The notes beneath the pieces are model-generated. The model saw only the letters and a list, made by a program, of their open reading frames with translations, was not told where the DNA came from and did not search any database. From assembly GCA_016714905.1 (NCBI GenBank), contig JADKBW010000003.1:1-20000 (forward strand): a DNA stretch of 20,000 bases, in the 5' to 3' direction. This document shows positions 1-5,784 of this stretch, piece after piece (the first letter of the stretch is position 1; each line of letters starts with the position of its first letter). The DNA comes from Flavobacterium sp. (GTDB taxonomy: Bacteria; Bacteroidota; Bacteroidia; Flavobacteriales; Flavobacteriaceae). Position numbers and translations under genes: made by a program.

Positions 1-2
1 GT

Positions 3-1088
3 TATGTGTTAGACACAAAACCAGAAAGCAGCTTGACTTACATGGATTATCATTCAAGTCAAGCAATCTTATTGTCAAATTTTCTTCTCCAAAATGAAGA
101 TTCTTTAAAGCCTATTAAAGAGCAATTAGAAATTGAAAAGTTGCATAGCTTTCGATTAGTAATTAATAATCATAGGCTATATGTCCCAAATGAAATGCCT
201 GAGATTGATTTTTTATTATCAAAAGTTGAAGATACTATTATTAAACTTCGAAAATGTGCTACTGTCAATCATATTGAGAGACATAATTATGGAGAAGACA
301 AAGGAAAAATAAAATTTGAGTATTTAGATTTCTATTTTAGTCCAAAAACGAAAGAGGCTTTCAAAGAACACTTTGACAATCCACTAAAATTGTTTCGTGC
401 TTTTCAGGTTCTTTCATTGTTAAATCTTAGAATTTTAGATAAAGATTTAAAAAAAGAAATATTTAACTCAGATAGTTTATATGCAATGTATAAGATACCT
501 GCTCCAAAAGAAGTTGAGCATGTTTTTCATTTCAATTTGTTTAAATTAAAAAAAGAAAAATCTAATGACAAAATGCTTTTAAAAGCATTTTCAGATGGTG
601 AGCATCAATTTTTGCATACAATGGGTATTTGTTTAATGTTACAAAATAAAAGTGCTTTATTTTTATTAGATGAACCAGAAACTCATTTTAACCCTGAGTG
701 GAGGTCAGAGTTCATTAGTATTCTAAAAGATAGTTTGGATAAAAGTAATTCAAACAGCTTGATGAGAGATATTTTAATAACCTCACATTCACCTTTTATT
801 ATTTCAGATTGTTTGCCAGATAAAGTAATCATCTTTAAAAAAGGTGAAAATCCAACACTTCCTCAATTTAATACATTTGGAACTTCGATAGGCATAATTA
901 CTTCAAAGATATTCAAAAGTAATAGGACTATTGGTGATTTTTCTAATAATCAAATTAGAGAATTTGAAAAGTTTTTTAAAGAATTAAACTATAATGATGC
1001 TCTATCAATTTTAAATTCTAAGGTTGGAGATTCTGTTGAAAAGCTACTTTTTATCAATGAAATGAAAAACAAATATAATTCAAAATAA
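3..1088 (+). CDS. AAA/ABC-type ATPase, C-terminal part (Septu PtuA-like or restriction-associated ATPase)
   Basis: The frame is open to the left edge, so this is the C-terminal about 360 residues of a longer protein; the GTG at 6 is probably internal and the Walker A loop lies outside the window. Counting from that GTG, a signature-like SDGEHQ sits at 196-201, a Walker B LFLLDEPETH at about 218-227 (D222, E223), and a switch-histidine motif TSHSPF around H261. This layout belongs to SMC/ABC-like ATPases of the OLD, RecF and PtuA type, which bind ATP as dimers and control an attached nuclease. The stop codon directly touches the ATG of the HNH gene, so the two are almost certainly made together. 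Septu (PtuA + PtuB) is one fit; the restriction-system-associated AAA ATPases of Bacteroidetes are another. The ATPase class is secure, the system name is not. Confidence 0.8.
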   Translation, partial: YVLDTKPESSLTYMDYHSSQAILLSNFLLQNEDSLKPIKEQLEIEKLHSFRLVINNHRLYVPNEMPEIDFLLSKVEDTIIKLRKCATVNHIERHNYGEDKGKIKFEYLDFYFSPKTKEAFKEHFDNPLKLFRAFQVLSLLNLRILDKDLKKEIFNSDSLYAMYKIPAPKEVEHVFHFNLFKLKKEKSNDKMLLKAFSDGEHQFLHTMGICLMLQNKSALFLLDEPETHFNPEWRSEFISILKDSLDKSNSNSLMRDILITSHSPFIISDCLPDKVIIFKKGENPTLPQFNTFGTSIGIITSKIFKSNRTIGDFSNNQIREFEKFFKELNYNDALSILNSKVGDSVEKLLFINEMKNKYNSK

Positions 1089-2138
1089 ATGCTTAAACCA
1101 TTAGTTTATAAATATCATCAAATATCTAAATTCCAATCTTTTATTAACTATTTGTTTTTAGAAGTTGTTTTTAATAATGATGTTTTAGAAAAAAATAATT
1201 CATATTCAAATGATTTACTTATTGATAAATATAAAAGCATTTTGAATAATATAAGTAATGAGCATCTTTATGATTCTTTGGTAATAATCTATAATATTTG
1301 TAAGGATCTACATAAGGTAGATATGAAATTATTGAGAAGAGCTGTACATTTTAACAATAAAATCGAACAATTATGCGCAGGAGAAGAAATCCCAATTTCA
1401 TATAGAGAAATTAATAAAATAGATAGTAACTTATCAATAGAATTAAAAAAAATATTTGGTAGGCTTTATAAATATGTCATCAATCTACAACCTGTTTATT
1501 CACGATATGGTAAGAAAGATGAATTTTATAAATTAATAATAGGACTAGAAACTGTATGTCATTGTTGTGGAGTTGGAACAATGTTAAACATTTATCAAGG
1601 TCCTGTCGGAGCTTTGGATCACTATTTCCCTATAAATCATTATCCTTTTTCTTCAATTAATTTTAAGAATTTAATTCCCATCTGTGATATCTGTAATTCA
1701 AAATATAAAACACAAAAAGATACTCTTTTTCATTTTAAAACTAAAACGAAGTTTGGTATAAAAAGAACTTCTATTAGAAAATACAAAGCTTTTTTCCCAT
1801 ATTCAAATGAGTATGAATTAATAAATGTTTCAATAGAAATTAACAATGATGATTTAATAAATCTTTCAGAAAATGATATTTCAATAAAGTATTTACTTGA
1901 AAACAGAGATGATGAAATATTAAATTGGGAAAGATTATTTAAAGTTAGTGAAACACACAAAGCCACTTTATTAAGCAATGAATCAAGAGAATATATAAAT
2001 CAACAGTTTGATATTATTAATACATTTGATTTAGATTTTGAGGCATATTACAATAAACTTTCTAACAATATGTTTTATGATAAAAATTTTATAAAATTAC
2101 CTTTTTTGAAAGAATTCAATAGAATTACTAATGTTTGA
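1089..2138 (+). CDS. HNH endonuclease, partner of the upstream ATPase
   Basis: This 349-residue protein has an unrecognised helical, Asn/Lys/Ile-rich N-terminal half followed by an HNH nuclease core. The core shows a zinc knuckle C157-x2-C160, the catalytic pair D177-H178 in LDHYFP, N194 in the NLIP turn, and a second knuckle C199-x2-C202 followed by NSK. This is the usual order CxxC...DH...N...CxxCN of metal-dependent DNA (or tRNA) cutting HNH enzymes. About 150 residues follow the core and are not recognised. The start codon directly abuts the ATPase stop with no spacer, implying translational coupling and a shared complex. ATPase plus HNH is the Septu arrangement, in which the ATPase restrains the nuclease until phage infection. 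The long N-terminal extension makes the protein larger than the simplest PtuB. Nuclease identity is firm; the defence role is inference. Confidence 0.85.
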   Translation: MLKPLVYKYHQISKFQSFINYLFLEVVFNNDVLEKNNSYSNDLLIDKYKSILNNISNEHLYDSLVIIYNICKDLHKVDMKLLRRAVHFNNKIEQLCAGEEIPISYREINKIDSNLSIELKKIFGRLYKYVINLQPVYSRYGKKDEFYKLIIGLETVCHCCGVGTMLNIYQGPVGALDHYFPINHYPFSSINFKNLIPICDICNSKYKTQKDTLFHFKTKTKFGIKRTSIRKYKAFFPYSNEYELINVSIEINNDDLINLSENDISIKYLLENRDDEILNWERLFKVSETHKATLLSNESREYINQQFDIINTFDLDFEAYYNKLSNNMFYDKNFIKLPFLKEFNRITNV

Positions 2139-2223
2139 TGTAAAATAACTTCAGATTGTTAAAAAATATAGTACATTTTAATAAAATTATTGCCACTCCT
2201 TTGCCAAAGCTCCAAAAAAAATT

Positions 2224-2274
2224 ACTGGCACAGTTTTGGTGCAAAAACACGTATGCTTCACAACTTGTGCCAGT
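2224..2274. terminator. Hairpin downstream of the HNH gene, possible bidirectional terminator
   Basis: TACTGGCACA at 2223-2232 pairs exactly with TGTGCCAGTA at 2266-2275. An A-run lies on the left side and a T-run (2276-2282) on the right, as expected for a terminator usable from both sides. The 33-base loop is long for an intrinsic terminator, so a structured element is the alternative. It is about 85 bases after the HNH stop. Confidence 0.45.
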
Positions 2275-2292
2275 ATTTTTTCCTCCTTTCTT

Positions 2293-2386
2293 TACATAAT
2301 TGCATTATAATTCATCACAAAGCATCAATTTTTCCCCTTTGGGGTTAGGGGCGTTTTTGCAATGAAGTTATAATATCATTTATGTA
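2293..2386. repeat. Imperfect inverted repeat
   Basis: 2293-2315 (starting TACATAA, ending TTCAT) is nearly complementary to 2362-2386 (starting ATGAA, ending TTATGTA), with a few mismatches and small offsets. The 46-base centre contains CCCCTTTGGGG (2335-2345), itself a near-palindrome. Function unknown; it belongs to the structured tract. Confidence 0.5.
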
Positions 2387-2415
2387 AAACAGCCGCTCCT
2401 CTAACGCGGTTAGCC

Positions 2416-2489
2416 AGTGGCTCCAGGACAACATTTTTTGCAGCTCCCATCGCATCACCCAGCTACAAAAAACACTGTCCTTCGCCACT
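2416..2489. repeat. Long inverted repeat with 15-base loop
   Basis: The arms 2416-2445 and 2461-2489 form four helices in register: AGTGGC/GCCACT, AGGACA/TGTCCT, TTTTTTG/CAAAAAA and AGCT/AGCT. That is 23 base pairs separated by small internal loops, around the loop CCCATCGCATCACCC. Just upstream lies a short perfect CTAAC-GCG-GTTAG hairpin (2401-2413). Such a pair of structures could be an origin of transfer, a recombination site or a structured RNA. There is no relaxase or RNA partner in the window to choose by. Confidence 0.6.
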
Positions 2490-2595
2490 GTCTTTAAGAA
2501 CGTTCGCCATTTCATAGGAAACTTTACGGTTGCACTTGCTTTTAAGAACGTTACAGGTAACTGTTTTTAGCAACTTTGTGCTTAAATCGGTAGTG

Positions 2596-2702
2596 TTTGC
2601 ATTGCTTTTGTAAGTAGAAAAATGGCTTTATTGTGTATTGGTTTTGCCTATGGTAAAGCCATTTTTTCTACCCACAAAACCAAAAGAGCCAGCAAAGAGT
2701 AT
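2596..2702. repeat. Hairpin module, copy 1
   Basis: The module starts with a 21-base lead (2596-2616) that matches copy 2 at 20 of 21 positions. The last three bases of the lead begin a long hairpin: 2614-2630 pairs with 2654-2671 (17 pairs, one bulged T), loop 23 bases. After the hairpin come CCCA and, further on, AAAGAGTAT (2694-2702), also shared with copy 2. The stem sequence itself (core AATGGCTTTA) differs from copy 2, although both stems are fully paired. Confidence 0.65.
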
Positions 2703-2916
2703 CATTTTTTATTTGCCAGAAAATAAGAAGTAATTGTTTTCACGATGGCCAAGATGCCATATCAATTTCATAGCACATTCTTTGATAACCAATAAATTAA
2801 TCATTTCAAGAACGTTTGTGGCATCAAGCCATCATAAAAACAATCAGAAACACCCCAGTAAGCAAATAAAAAACCACACACTTGCTTTGAGCTGCTGCCG
2901 TCGCACTACGAAAGTT

Positions 2917-3026
2917 TTTGCATTGTTTTTGTAAGTATTGAAAATCACTTGGAAATTTTTTTCATAAAATTGAAAATATCGGGTAAGTGATTTTCAATAC
3001 CCATAATCAAGTCCAAGAAAGAGTAT
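2917..3026. repeat. Hairpin module, copy 2
   Basis: The lead 2917-2937 repeats copy 1 with one C/T difference. The stem is a perfect 16-base-pair inverted repeat, GTATTGAAAATCACTT (2935-2950) with its complement at 2985-3000, around a 34-base AT-rich loop. CCCAT follows, then AAAGAGTAT at 3018-3026, as in copy 1. The copies lie 321 bases apart in the same orientation. A short minus-strand open frame (2945-3157) crosses this copy and I do not count it as a gene. Confidence 0.65.
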
Positions 3027-3192
3027 GAATTTTCAAACCAGTAAAATAATCGGTATGGAATTTTATATCTCTTTTTTCTGTTTGAAAATCCATACCCTTT
3101 CCGTAGAACATTATTTATCCAATCAACCTTTTTTCGTTCCGTTTTCATCAAGAACATCTCGGTTTAAAGGAAAAATAAAAAAATAAATAAAA

Positions 3193-3385
3193 GAAAGTAA
3201 AGTTAAGTTCCGGTTTCAAGAAAAAAAAGTTCAAGCCCTTCGGGTTTTAGAAAAAATCTCCACCCAAAACGGTTCGCAACAACATTCACTTCCGACTTCA
3301 CCTCCACTTTTCCGATGATGTATCGGGTAGTATTTTTTCTAAAAAACTTGTTTTTCTTGAAACCTCCACTTGAAGGATGACTTTC
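3193..3385. repeat. Large nested inverted repeat upstream of the DUF6943-like gene
   Basis: Three nested helices are in register: GAAAGT 3193-3198 with ACTTTC 3380-3385; GGTTTCAAGAAAAA 3212-3225 with its exact complement 3351-3364; TTTTAGAAAAAAT 3245-3257 with its exact complement 3332-3344. ACCC (3262-3265) and GGGT (3325-3328) can continue the stem. The centre holds a small hairpin, CCGAT (3312-3316)/ATCGG (3322-3326). The whole could extrude as a cruciform or fold as a roughly 190-base RNA. It lies immediately upstream of the small cargo genes, so a leader or regulatory role is possible. Confidence 0.6.
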
Positions 3386-3461
3386 TTTTTTTTCTTTTTT
3401 TCTTTTAAAAATTTTATGTGTGGCTTGTGGTAGCGAGGCACATCATCTTAAAACCGAAAGT

Positions 3462-3880
3462 ATGCCAAATTTTATAATCAAAACACATAGAGTAGGAACA
3501 GTTTACTCAAAACCCCATTTATTCATACTTAACAAAGGGATGAATAGCGGAAAGCCCCAAAAAGAACCATTTACGAACAGCTTTGTTATCATTTTCGAAA
3601 ACGAACAAGATTGTGAAAATATATATTGGGTCACTTTCAGTATGTGGAAATCAAAATTTTGGCACAGAAACCTCTGTGGTACTGTAATACCTTTTTGAGA
3701 ATAGCTGATTTCATAAAAGAATTTTCAGAGAAAGCAGACGAAATGCTTCAAGATTTTGAGCAGCACAAAAAAGATGTGGAAACACTCCGTCTTTTGGAAC
3801 TGAAGGAAAAACAATTTCATCAAAATATTAATCTAATAAATGACTTGCGAAGAGTCATTCTATATCGGTATTGTAAATAA
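3462..3880 (+). pseudogene. DUF6943-like small protein, frameshifted
   Basis: Reading from ATG 3462 gives a protein starting MPNFIIKTHRVGTVYSKPHL, which I recognise as the DUF6943 type carried on Bacteroidetes conjugative elements; its function is unknown. The frame stops at 3696-3698 directly after five Ts (3692-3696). One additional T restores ...VIPFLRIADFIKEF and runs on in the next frame to 3880, giving about 139 residues with a charged, helical C-terminal half ending LRRVILYRYCK. The GTG at 3420 is in frame but adds residues I do not recognise, so I prefer 3462. The break is either true decay or a homopolymer undercall. The next small gene follows after 20 bases, so they probably form one transcript. 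Confidence 0.7.
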
Positions 3881-3900
3881 TTAACCTTAAAACAAACACT

Positions 3901-4083
3901 ATGACACTATTTATTCTCTTCCAAACAGATGTTTGGAAATCTAAAGCCTCACGCATCTTTTTTGGCGTATTCGACAACAGAAATAAAGCAATAGACTGTG
4001 CAAAATACCATGGGTTGTATTCAAATTGTACAGAAGTTGTAATTGAAGAAATTACATTAAACCTATGCGAAGAATGTCTATAA
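3901..4083 (+). CDS. Small conserved hypothetical protein (60 residues)
   Basis: The protein starts MTLFILFQTDVWKSKASR and continues with FFGVFDNRNKAIDCAKYHGLY; it is acidic at the C-terminus (EEITLNLCEECL). No signal peptide, membrane segment or catalytic motif is visible. I associate this pattern with small cargo genes of Bacteroidetes conjugative elements, usually beside a DUF6943 gene, as here. Function unknown. It follows the DUF6943-like reading frame by 20 bases and is closed by a strong terminator only three bases beyond its stop codon, so it looks like the last gene of a two-gene unit. The shape (short beta-rich start, FxxRxKA helix) would fit a small binding or regulatory protein, but nothing proves it. 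Confidence 0.65.
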   Translation: MTLFILFQTDVWKSKASRIFFGVFDNRNKAIDCAKYHGLYSNCTEVVIEEITLNLCEECL

Positions 4084-4085
4084 AA

Positions 4086-4120
4086 AAAGCCAAGTCTTTA
4101 TTTTCGACTTGGCTTTCATT
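4086..4120 (+). terminator. Rho-independent terminator after the 60-residue gene
   Basis: AAAGCCAAGTC (4086-4096) pairs perfectly with GACTTGGCTTT (4106-4116), loop TTTATTTTC, followed by a T-rich stretch. The A-run on the left allows it to work in both directions. Confidence 0.85.
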
Positions 4121-4134
4121 TTGTTTAACCCAAA

Positions 4135-4152
4135 CCCCGATAACCATCGGGG
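4135..4152 (-). terminator. Small GC-rich hairpin after the leftward operon
   Basis: CCCCGAT (4135-4141) and ATCGGGG (4146-4152) form a perfect 7-base-pair stem with a 4-base loop. It lies 17 bases beyond the stop of the last leftward gene, but no clean T-run follows. Together with the hairpin at 4086-4116 it may end the leftward transcript. Confidence 0.45.
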
Positions 4153-4168
4153 TACAACTAGAGTTAAA

Positions 4169-4345
4169 CTATTTTTTGTGCTTCTTTATAAAAAACTTGA
4201 ATATCAAAGATATTGAAAAACTGACTATTGCACCAATGGTAGCTAATACTATTGTTTTCAGAACATCTTCCGAATTTAAATTTGGTAAGACACTCAAAAA
4301 TGTACCGCCGGCTGTACCAACTAAGGTTGGATTACTATCTGACAT
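4169..4345 (-). CDS. Small membrane protein (58 residues), last gene of leftward operon
   Basis: The protein begins MSDSNPTLVGTAGGTFLSVL, has one clear hydrophobic segment (TIVLATIGAIVSFSISLIF, about residues 32-50) and ends in the basic tail KFFIKKHKK. This is a single-pass inner-membrane protein, probably N-out/C-in by the positive-inside rule. Its ATG lies inside the end of the 70-residue gene (11-base overlap, 4335-4345), a sign of translational coupling. Size, single membrane span, basic tail and company with a second tiny hydrophobic protein and a DUF5675 gene resemble phage holin or spanin-like sets, but I recognise no family. A rightward frame (4065-4361) overlaps it and starts inside the previous gene; I prefer this one because of the coupling and the membrane segment. 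Confidence 0.65.
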   Translation of the reverse strand: MSDSNPTLVGTAGGTFLSVLPNLNSEDVLKTIVLATIGAIVSFSISLIFKFFIKKHKK

Positions 4346-4547
4346 CTTTTTCGGTTGTTAATTGGCTAACTGCAGAAACAACGCCACCAGCTACAGCCAA
4401 ATAACCGCCAATGGAGCTTACCACAACTGGTAAAGCAATTGGAGCAGCTAAAATAGTTCCGCCAATAGCCGCTAATACCAACCCAATATTTCGAAGCACT
4501 TTGAAAAATTTGGGTGTGGGAGCTTTCGCTCTTTTGATAAGGTTCAT
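4335..4547 (-). CDS. Small two-helix membrane protein (70 residues), holin-like
   Basis: The start is basic and proline-bearing (MNLIKRAKAPTPKFFKVLRN). Two glycine/alanine-rich hydrophobic stretches follow (about residues 21-39 and 42-62, with GGTILAAP and GGYLAVAGGVVS), then a short charged tail TEKDVR. I recall closely similar short proteins in many Bacteroidetes genomes without a known role. It starts 23 bases after the repeat lipoprotein gene and overlaps the 58-residue gene by 11 bases. Such a two-segment hydrophobic protein could be a holin or a pore-forming toxin-like peptide, but it could equally be an ordinary membrane scaffold. The coding call is good; the function is open. Confidence 0.75.
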   Translation of the reverse strand: MNLIKRAKAPTPKFFKVLRNIGLVLAAIGGTILAAPIALPVVVSSIGGYLAVAGGVVSAVSQLTTEKDVR

Positions 4548-4570
4548 GATCGTTTTCTTTTATTGAAGAA

Positions 4571-5383
4571 TTAAAAATCGCGAAGCATACAACCATTTTT
4601 TTCAGTCGTTGATGGTTGCAAATTTATATCAATACCACCTGGTGGTTCGACACCTCCTCTTCCACCAATGTCAGAGGAATAATATTCGCCACCGGTAGAA
4701 GTACCTTTTCCTCCCTTACTACCACCAGTATCGGAAATAGTATACTCACCTGTTGTTCCTTGATTACCTCTTCCTCCAGTATCAGATGGATTCTCTAAAC
4801 CACCGTTTGAGTTTTTACCACCAGTATCACAAATTGAATACTCACCAGTGGTACTTCTACCTCCAATATCAGCAATAGAATATTCTCCAGTATTTGTGTT
4901 TGTGCCTCTACCGCCAGTATCTAAATCGTCCAAGTCATCAGGAGAATCTATTTGACCAGTATCGCTTGAAGTACCTTTTCCACCAATATCGGAAATAGTA
5001 TATTCACTTGTTGTACCTTGATTACCTCTTCCTCCAGTATCAGAAGGTTTTTCTAAACCGCCATTAGAGTTTTTCCCACCAATATCAGAAACTTTTCCAA
5101 TTTCTTTACCAACACTTGGTTCGCAAAAACCTCCAGGTGGCACTTGATTTCCTCCGATATCTAAAAATTCTTTTGTATTCGTTTCATTTCCACTAATATC
5201 AAAACTGTTTTGTGAATTTTGAAAATCCGTTTTTGAATTAAATTCGCTTTCTTGCGAAACTTCCGATTTAGATTGGTCTTTACAACTTGTAAATCCAATA
5301 GTTACCAATAAAATAAGCATCAAAACTTTGAAGCTTCCTAAAACACGATTTGTTGGAGCAACAGCTCCGAATAAATTTTTCAT
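4571..5383 (-). CDS. Repeat lipoprotein with D-x-G-G motifs (270 residues)
   Basis: The N-terminus is a lipoprotein signal: a basic start, the hydrophobic run VLMLILLVTIGF, and a lipobox-like FTSC with C34. The mature part is hydrophilic and dominated by ten D(I/T)GG motifs, most as SDxGG(R/K)G or similar, linked by Ser/Thr/Asn/Gly-rich spacers. A 36-residue block (DIGGKNSNGGLEKPSDTGGR onward) recurs almost unchanged nearer the C-terminus, showing recent internal duplication. The tail ends with a lone cysteine in NGCMLRDF. No enzyme motif is present. It begins 5 bases after the restored DUF5675 stop codon. I do not recognise the family; a surface-exposed, possibly cell-wall- or calcium-contacting spacer protein is the simplest reading. 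A precursor of small peptides is a more distant option. Confidence 0.8.
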   Translation of the reverse strand: MKNLFGAVAPTNRVLGSFKVLMLILLVTIGFTSCKDQSKSEVSQESEFNSKTDFQNSQNSFDISGNETNTKEFLDIGGNQVPPGGFCEPSVGKEIGKVSDIGGKNSNGGLEKPSDTGGRGNQGTTSEYTISDIGGKGTSSDTGQIDSPDDLDDLDTGGRGTNTNTGEYSIADIGGRSTTGEYSICDTGGKNSNGGLENPSDTGGRGNQGTTGEYTISDTGGSKGGKGTSTGGEYYSSDIGGRGGVEPPGGIDINLQPSTTEKNGCMLRDF

Positions 5384-5388
5384 ATTAT

Positions 5389-5783
5389 TTATGATTTAAT
5401 AATTAATAAAACTGTTTCTGTGCTATCTAAAGCACGATAAACCATGTCTTTCAACTTGGCAAATGCCAGTCGAGATTGCAGACCTAATCCTGGTCCGCTT
5501 ATTTTGTGACTGGCGCAATACAACCATTCAATTCTTTCAAAGCATTATTGGCAGGATGAAATAGAACTAAACTTCTATTTTTTACATCAATCACTTCCAA
5601 ATGCCATTGAAACTTTCGACTGTATCGCTTTTTAATAAAATACTTCCCATCAGGAATGCAGGAAACCTTCGTTTCGTTATTCTTCCAAGGCAATTCAATG
5701 GTGTTACAAATGAATTTGCCCTTACATTCGAGTTTACCGTTCGTTCCGTCTGGGAAATAAGTTCTTGATAGTTCTAAAACCAT
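5389..5783 (-). pseudogene. DUF5675 family protein, frameshifted near the C-terminus
   Basis: From ATG 5783 the protein reads MVLELSRTYFPDGTNGKLEC, then the family features: CNTIELPW, a SCIPDGKY turn, FxWHLEVxDVxxRSLVLFHPAN and NGCIAP. DUF5675 proteins occur in phages and phage-like clusters; the activity is not established, although the HPAN...GCIAP pattern looks like an active or binding site. The frame stops at 5499-5501 right after GCIAPVTK. Adding one A to the run complementary to 5502-5505 restores ISGPGLGLQSRLAFAKLK and an open frame to 5389, about 131 residues, the expected length. The restored stop lies 5 bases before the lipoprotein gene, and the start is 1 base after the previous gene, which supports the longer frame as the ancestral one. 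Real decay or homopolymer undercall are both possible. Confidence 0.75.
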
Positions 5784-5784
5784 C

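Larger units (their letters stand above)
2139..3461. other. Structured noncoding tract, about 1.3 kb, no convincing gene
   Basis: I see no believable protein gene here. Two short open frames (2734-2934 plus, 2945-3157 minus) lack family character and overlap inverted repeats. The tract instead carries a chain of inverted repeats, listed separately: 2224-2274, 2293-2386, 2401-2413, 2416-2489, 2614-2671, 2935-3000 and 3193-3385. It sits between the ATPase/HNH pair and conjugative-element-type cargo genes. Possible roles are transfer-origin structure, small RNAs, terminators, or attachment and recombination remnants. The sequence alone does not decide between these. Confidence 0.6.

Noticed and set aside
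2401..2489. Integron attC site
   Set aside because: CTAAC...GTTAG recalls attC core sites, but GTTAGCC does not fit the GTTRRRY core, the flanking arms do not end in the matching cores, and there is no cassette array.
2734..2934. 66-residue rightward open frame
   Set aside because: Composition is unlike a protein (many His, Ser, Cys, Thr without pattern), it overlaps the second hairpin module lead, and no start context or family is seen.
2596..3026. CRISPR array
   Set aside because: Only two copies with a 321-base period, hairpin stems of different sequence, and no cas genes.
2945..3157. 70-residue leftward open frame with many aromatic and basic residues
   Set aside because: It runs through the stem and loop of the second hairpin module, whose other copy does not keep this frame, so the frame is likely incidental. 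A small real gene is not fully excluded.
2139..3461. Retron msr-msd RNA belonging to the ATPase/HNH pair
   Set aside because: Some retrons use PtuA/PtuB-type effectors and the region is rich in hairpins, but no reverse transcriptase is present in the window and the hairpins come as a repeated module on the far side of the genes.
3692..3698. Programmed ribosomal frameshift in the DUF6943-like gene
   Set aside because: There is a T-run at the break, but the same one-base pattern in two other genes at unrelated short runs, with no stimulatory structure seen, makes error or decay simpler.
4065..4361. 98-residue rightward open frame
   Set aside because: It starts inside the 60-residue gene, runs through that gene's terminator, and lies antisense to the better supported 58-residue membrane gene.
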